In this document: piece by piece, positions 59,787-64,000 of the stretch | Numbering within the stretch: the stretch's first letter is position 1 | Layout: each line of letters starts with the position of its first letter | From: Amycolatopsis taiwanensis DSM 45107 | Lineage (GTDB): Bacteria > Actinomycetota > Actinomycetes > Mycobacteriales > Pseudonocardiaceae | NCBI RefSeq assembly: GCF_000519205.1 | Contig: NZ_JAFB01000016.1 | Location: forward strand, 188,641 to 252,640 | DNA length: 64,000 nt | Reading direction: 5' to 3' | Program-made: the position numbers and the translations under genes | The notes under the pieces: model-generated | Database searches by the model: none | The model's input: only the letters and a program-made list of their open reading frames with translations | What the model was told of the DNA's origin: nothing

Positions 59787-60533
59787 TCAGGTCGCGTCGT
59801 GGAACACCAAACCGAGCGTGTGCCGCCGCCCGGACCGCACCACGGAGACGCCGTGCCTGACCGGTGAAGCCGACCAGCCCCGCACCGAGCGCACCGGCCG
59901 GTCCCGGGTGGTGAACACGAGCCCGTGCCCCTGCGGGAGCAGGGTCGCGGTGCCTCGCGATTGCGCCCGGGGACGCTGTTCCACCAGCAGGAACTCTCCT
60001 CCCGTGTGATCCACTCCGGGAGCGTTCAGGTTGATCACTACCTGCAGTGGGAACACCTTCTCCCCATAGAGATCCCGGTGCAGCGCATTCCACCCTCCCG
60101 GCTCGTAGCGCAGCAGGATCGGGGTGGGACGGGTCTGGCCGGCGGCATGGCACACCTCAAGCCACTCGTCCAGGGTGTCGGGCCACTCGGCCGCACGGCC
60201 GAGCTTGCGGTGCCAGTCGCGGGCGATCGGCAGCAGCCGCGGGTACAGGGCCTGCCGCAGCGCCGCCACCGGCTCGGGAAACGGTTCGGCGAAATACCGG
60301 TAGTCGCCGTTGTCGCCGAACCGATGCCGCCGCAGGTTGATCTCCGCGCGAAAGAGTTCCCGGCGTTCCCACAGCGCGACGATACGGCCGCACTCGGCCG
60401 GCGTGAGCAACTGCGGCAACAGGGCACAGCCGTAGTCGTCGACCTCGGTGGCGACGGCGTCCCAGTCCGCACTCGCCACCCGCTCGGCGAAGCGGTCCGG
60501 CTCGGTTACCGCGCTGGTGGTCTTCGTGGTCAT
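59787..60533 (-). CDS. 2OG-Fe(II) oxygenase of the DNA-alkylation-damage type (PF09859-like)
   Basis: 248 residues. Double-stranded beta-helix with HRDLYG (H-x-D metal pair), distal His in SPVRHGVSVVRSG, the 2OG-binding Arg in RRHTLGLVFHDA, and PTPILLRYEPGGWNALH. This family is annotated as acting on damaged DNA and is often beside or fused to Ada-type domains, as here. ATG 60533. The substrate is inferred from family and context. Confidence 0.88.
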   Translation of the reverse strand: MTTKTTSAVTEPDRFAERVASADWDAVATEVDDYGCALLPQLLTPAECGRIVALWERRELFRAEINLRRHRFGDNGDYRYFAEPFPEPVAALRQALYPRLLPIARDWHRKLGRAAEWPDTLDEWLEVCHAAGQTRPTPILLRYEPGGWNALHRDLYGEKVFPLQVVINLNAPGVDHTGGEFLLVEQRPRAQSRGTATLLPQGHGLVFTTRDRPVRSVRGWSASPVRHGVSVVRSGRRHTLGLVFHDAT

Positions 60534-60866
60534 CGTGTCTCCTCCAGAGTAAGCACACCCGGTAGACGCGCGACTCGACGAGAACGTGAGATGCCGTAAG
60601 GCATCAGCACCCGAACTACGCGGCCGGCGCGCGGCCGGGCTGCCGGGTTGCTGGTCGGTGTTTCCGGAGAGTTCGGAGAATTTCGGGACGCCCACCGCAC
60701 CTTTTTTGTTGGTTTATGGGAATATCACCGGCATGTGGAATCGACGTGGAACACGCACAGTAGGCGTCGCGTCGACCGCGTCCATACTCGTCACCTATTC
60801 GAGTGACGTTTGTTGCGTCCGCCATCCCACGCAATACCCATCGTCTAAATTTTCCGAAGGACAATA
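60534..60866. other. Divergent region 2OG operon / sigma-fusion gene
   Basis: 333 bp. Contains GGAGACACGATG at the 2OG start (ribosome binding site on the minus strand), a short hairpin GATGCC-GTAA-GGCATC at 60590-60605, and an A+T-richer stretch around 60702-60726 (CCTTTTTTGTTGGTTTATGG) likely belonging to the sigma-fusion promoter. No small gene recognised. Confidence 0.4.
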
Positions 60867-62816
60867 GTGTCAGTCTCAACGGACTACGACAGTAAGAGCG
60901 ACACCGAACTCATCTCGGAGGTCCGCTCAGGAACTCTCGACGCCTACGGCACCCTCTACCAGCGACACGTCCACGCCGCCCATAACCTCGCGCGCCAACT
61001 CACCCGCTCCCCGGCCGAGGCCGACGACCTCGTGGCCGAGGCGTTCGCGAAGGTGCTGGACGCGCTCCGCGGCGGCAAAGGCCCCGAAGACGGATTCCGC
61101 GCCTACCTGCTCACCACGCTGCGCCACAACGCCTACCGGCGTGGCCGGCGAGCCCAACGCGTCGACCTGTCCGCCGACATGACCGTGGTGAGCGGCGCGA
61201 CCGGCGCCGCCGCGGAAGCCTTGACCGTGCCATTCACCGACACCGCGGTGGAAGGTCTGGAACGCTCGATGGCCGCGCGAGCGTTCGCACGACTGCCGGA
61301 ACGATGGCAGACCGTGCTGTGGCATACCGTGATCGAGCAGCAGAAGCCCGCCGAGGTCGCACCAATCCTCGGGTTGAAAGCCAACGGGGTCTCCGCGCTC
61401 GCCTTCCGTGCCCGCGAAGCGCTGCGGCAGGAATACCTCCGGATGCATCTGGCCGAGATCTCCGACGCGCAGTGCCGGGGCGTTATGGACCGGCTCGGCG
61501 CGTGGGTTCGTGAAGGGCTGCGAAAACGCGAACGCGCACAGGTCGAGTTGCACCTCGACGAATGCGAGCGGTGTGCTGCGCTCGCGATGGAACTGAGGGA
61601 TGTCAACGAAACCCTGCGCGTTGTGGTCGCGCCCATCGTGCTCGGCGGCGCAGCGGTCGGTTACCTCGCAGCGACCGCGGCGGGCGCCGCCACCACCGGC
61701 GCGGCGGCCGCGGGCGCGGGTGGCGCGGCGGGTGCCGCGTCGAGTGTGCCGCGCCAGATGCTGAGTGTCGGCGTCGGTGGCACGGCCATCGCCGCGGCCA
61801 TCGTGCTGGCGCTCACCGTGACCGGCGGGCAGGACATCCCCACCGCGTCGGCGCCGGCGGCGGTGCCCGACTCGACCACACCCGAGCCCCCGGTTCAGCC
61901 GCCGCAGTCCACATCGGCACCCGGTCAGACCACGCCCCAGCCACCACCGGCGCCACCGGTGACACCGGGCCCGGGGCCCGCGGCCTCGCACATCACGGCG
62001 TTCGCCGTCGCCGACGAGGTGGAGCTGGAGCCGGGCGGCGGGCCGGCCGTCCTGCCGGTCAAGGTCCGCAACGACGGCGGCGCGATGTCCGGCCCGGTCA
62101 CCGCGACCCTGAAGCTGCCGCCCGGTATCCGCGCCGTCGGACCCGGCGGTGGCAGCGGGACGGCCGCCGGCTACGGCACGTTCGCGGCCGCCGCTGCCGA
62201 CGCCGGCTCCGCATCGGATGTGGACTGCCCCGCGGGTACCGGCACCGTCTCCTGCACCACCCTGCGCGGGCTACAGCCAGGCGAATCCGCCACGTTGACG
62301 TTCCGGCTCATCGCCGGGCCGGACGCGCAGCCGGGCACGGTGGCGGCATCGGTCAACGCGGGAACGAGCAATCCGATCGCACTCGTCGTGCCGGTGCGCG
62401 TCGCGGCCAAGCCGGATGCGGTGCAGCTCGCCGTTGACGCCGACTGGCTCGGGTCGCCACATCTGCCGAGCCCCGGCGTGGTGAACATCGACGTCCGCAA
62501 CACCGGCCCGAACGCCAAACCGGCCACCATCACCTTCGATCGGGCGGTCCACGGGCTCGACAGCTCCGGCCCGGTCACGTGCACCGCCCGGCGGGACGGC
62601 ACCACCTGCACCACCCCGCCGCTCGCGCCGGGCGAGTCGCTGCACCTGACGTTGTGGATCTACGTGGACCTTCTCGACTGGGACATGCGGGTTACCGCGA
62701 CGCTCGGCACCGCTGAGGCTTCGAAACGGGTCGAATACGGATGTTCAAATCTGCCGTTGTGTCCCATGTGGGAACCGTCGTCCCAACCCGCACCCGCGGT
62801 GCGACCAACGAACTAG
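60867..62816 (+). CDS. Single-chain sigma factor / zinc anti-sigma / membrane protein with extracellular domains
   Basis: 649 residues. Sigma region 2 (about 25-95: YGTLYQRHVHAAHNLARQLT, LVAEAFAKVLDALRGG), region 4 (about 135-190: LPERWQTVLWHTVIEQQKPA), then a zf-HC2-type anti-sigma motif with His229, Cys233 and Cys236 (ELHLDECERCAAL). Ala/Gly-rich segment, membrane helix at about 299-318, Pro/Thr-rich linker, and two CARDB/DUF11-like beta domains outside the cell. It is thus a sigma factor tethered with its own regulator. GTG start with GAAGGA upstream. The TAG stop coincides with the left end of the IS element. Confidence 0.9.
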   Translation: MSVSTDYDSKSDTELISEVRSGTLDAYGTLYQRHVHAAHNLARQLTRSPAEADDLVAEAFAKVLDALRGGKGPEDGFRAYLLTTLRHNAYRRGRRAQRVDLSADMTVVSGATGAAAEALTVPFTDTAVEGLERSMAARAFARLPERWQTVLWHTVIEQQKPAEVAPILGLKANGVSALAFRAREALRQEYLRMHLAEISDAQCRGVMDRLGAWVREGLRKRERAQVELHLDECERCAALAMELRDVNETLRVVVAPIVLGGAAVGYLAATAAGAATTGAAAAGAGGAAGAASSVPRQMLSVGVGGTAIAAAIVLALTVTGGQDIPTASAPAAVPDSTTPEPPVQPPQSTSAPGQTTPQPPPAPPVTPGPGPAASHITAFAVADEVELEPGGGPAVLPVKVRNDGGAMSGPVTATLKLPPGIRAVGPGGGSGTAAGYGTFAAAAADAGSASDVDCPAGTGTVSCTTLRGLQPGESATLTFRLIAGPDAQPGTVAASVNAGTSNPIALVVPVRVAAKPDAVQLAVDADWLGSPHLPSPGVVNIDVRNTGPNAKPATITFDRAVHGLDSSGPVTCTARRDGTTCTTPPLAPGESLHLTLWIYVDLLDWDMRVTATLGTAEASKRVEYGCSNLPLCPMWEPSSQPAPAVRPTN

Positions 62817-64000
62817 TGCCGCGTCACGCAACGTTGGGTAGGTAATCTGGGCGGCGGATCTTCGAGCCGACTGCGAAGTGACGTTTCGGGTGGCAATGCC
62901 GGTTGCGCCACCGGAGATAGCCGGCGATGGCGGCTTCCTGGGCGGCATGGGAGGGGTAGTCGCTGCCATCGAGGGCGAAGTAGCGCAGCGCGGTGAATTC
63001 GCACTCGACCCAGTTCAGCCAGGACGCGTTGCTCGGTGTGTAGACCAGCTCGATCCCGTGGTCGGTGCACCAGGCGGTGACCTCGGCTTTGCCGTGGGGT
63101 TTGTAGTTGTCGCAGATCAGATAGAGCTTCCCGGTGGGGAAGCGGCGGCGGAGTTGTTTGCAGAAGTCGAGGAACTGCGGCCAGCGTTTGCGGTCACGGA
63201 ATCGGTAGAACACCTGACCCGAGGTGAGATCGAGCGCGGCGAACATCTGCCGGATACCGGCGTGACGGTTGTATGTGGCGCGCAGGCGTGCCGGCTGGCC
63301 GCGGCGGAACCAGCCGTGGCCAGGGCGGGGTTGCAGGTTCAACGGCCCGAACTCGTCGACACAGATCACCCGCCCGTCGACGGGTGGATGGTCATACAGG
63401 TTCAGGATGCGAGCCATCTTGGCGGCGAAGTCCGGGTCGCGGCTGGCCTTCCACGTTTTCGTGCGCTGCCAACTGATGCCGGCCTTGTTCAGGATGCGTC
63501 GCGCGGTCTCGGCGGAGACGGCCAGCCGGTGGTGTTCGCGCAGGTAAGCGACGAGTTTGGTGAGGCTCCAGGTGGTGAACGGTTGCCCGAGTTCGCAGGG
63601 AGCGCTGCGGGCGATGCGGCAGAGGAGTTCGCGGGCGGCCGGACCGAATTTAGCTGGTCGACCGCCGCTCCATTTTGGGTCCAATGCCGCGAACCCCTGC
63701 TGGTTGAACGCGTGGATCACCTCCCGCACGTAGTTCTCGGTCGCGGCGAACATGACTGCGATCTCACCGGCGGACCGGCCCTGCACCGACGCGAGCACGA
63801 TCCCGGCTCGACGCAACCGAACCCGGTCCCGTGTCGACCTGGTGATCTTCACCAAGCGCTGTGCTTGTTCGGGCTCCAACTCGTGCACAAACACCTCGGG
63901 CTGACGAGCCACAGGCACCACCTCCCCCGAGCAGCCTGCCAGGCCCGATCAGCGCGTCGAACTATGGGCCATTACCTCGCCAACCTTCTGAGGCGCGGCA
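62816..64000. mobile_element. IS630-family insertion sequence (right end at or just past the window edge)
   Basis: Left end GTGCCGCGTCACGCAACGTT from 62816 and right end whose reverse complement is TGCCGCGCCTCAGAAGGTTG (ending at 64000) are imperfect terminal inverted repeats (TGCCGCG plus scattered matches, then GTTGG). IS630 elements insert at TA and duplicate it; TA at 62814-62815 flanks the left end. The right-hand TA would lie just outside the window. Confidence 0.85.
62824..63921 (-). CDS. IS630 family transposase
   Basis: 365 residues. N-terminal HTH (RLRRAGIVLASVQGRSAGEI, NYVREVIHAFNQQGFAALDP), winged helix (PFTTWSLTKLVAYLREHHRL), then the DDE catalytic core: Asp in RVICVDEFGPLN, Asp in LYLICDNYKPH and Glu in SNASWLNWVECEFTAL. 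GTG start immediately after GGGGGAG. The stop codon lies inside the left terminal repeat. The frame is intact, so the element may be active. Confidence 0.95.
   Translation of the reverse strand: MVPVARQPEVFVHELEPEQAQRLVKITRSTRDRVRLRRAGIVLASVQGRSAGEIAVMFAATENYVREVIHAFNQQGFAALDPKWSGGRPAKFGPAARELLCRIARSAPCELGQPFTTWSLTKLVAYLREHHRLAVSAETARRILNKAGISWQRTKTWKASRDPDFAAKMARILNLYDHPPVDGRVICVDEFGPLNLQPRPGHGWFRRGQPARLRATYNRHAGIRQMFAALDLTSGQVFYRFRDRKRWPQFLDFCKQLRRRFPTGKLYLICDNYKPHGKAEVTAWCTDHGIELVYTPSNASWLNWVECEFTALRYFALDGSDYPSHAAQEAAIAGYLRWRNRHCHPKRHFAVGSKIRRPDYLPNVA

Overview
The window is GC-rich DNA from an actinomycete. Gene content points to the family Pseudonocardiaceae (Amycolatopsis-like): an RpfB with a long cytoplasmic N-terminus, protein O-mannosyltransferase, an EspG / PPE-like / DUF3558 type VII secretion accessory set, a Tat-exported F420-type oxidoreductase and SigE-type sigma factors. 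The family placement is an inference from gene content and from the actinobacterial neighbourhood metG-tatD-rpfB-rsmA plus rsmI/pmt. No rRNA, tRNA or CRISPR array was found.

Layout. 1-6.2 kb: a metN-like gene end behind a SAM-I riboswitch, then the housekeeping run metG-tatD-rpfB-rsmA, all on the minus strand. 6.4-17.8 kb: accessory DNA holding a PadR-controlled ABC exporter with a 21-bp repeat array between its genes, a GH25-like protein, a zinc-cluster protein of unknown role, a graveyard of two-component and ABC-transporter fragments, a secreted glutamic peptidase, RidA, and a UvrA-like ATPase divergent from a WYL regulator. 17.8-20.5 kb: rsmI and pmt. 20.5-31 kb: a decayed HxlR/NmrA pair, a membrane serine/threonine kinase, an acyl-CoA synthetase whose coding sequence carries a dispersed repeat, small metabolic genes, a second 21-bp array, a double-MarR protein, a GDSL hydrolase and a PLP decarboxylase. 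31-34.3 kb: the type VII secretion accessory operon. 34.6-45.6 kb: PH-domain membrane proteins, an FAD desaturase-like enzyme, a lytic transglycosylase-like lipoprotein, a sigma factor with a membrane partner, a mannosyltransferase-like protein, an MDR enzyme with a divergent LysR gene, and a nucleotidyltransferase. 45.6-48.6 kb: a CstR-type persulfide-response regulon. 48.7-56 kb: a MarR gene with orphan operators and a sugar or polyol locus (class II aldolase, SorC regulator, MFS, FGGY kinase, 2-hydroxyacid dehydrogenase). 56-57.9 kb: an XRE / ImmA-IrrE / PIN operon resembling a toxin-antitoxin or stress module. 57.9-64 kb: an F420-type oxidoreductase, an MT0933-like small protein, an Ada-domain / 2OG-oxygenase pair, a one-piece sigma/anti-sigma membrane protein, and an IS630-family element.

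The most unusual signal is a dispersed leader element. At least six copies lie immediately upstream of start codons (rsmA, tatD, rsmI, the FAD enzyme, the mannosyltransferase, the hydroxyacid dehydrogenase), always in the orientation of the gene. Each has a conserved 5' half, a GTCGACACGATC box, zero to three roughly 60-bp hairpin units inserted at one fixed point, and a 3' end that usually carries a purine-rich Shine-Dalgarno-like sequence next to the start codon. One hairpin unit also sits in frame inside the acyl-CoA synthetase gene. Other candidates worth attention are the XRE/ImmA/PIN operon, two 21-bp tandem arrays, a second hairpin repeat family, and several operator sets that match their neighbouring regulators.
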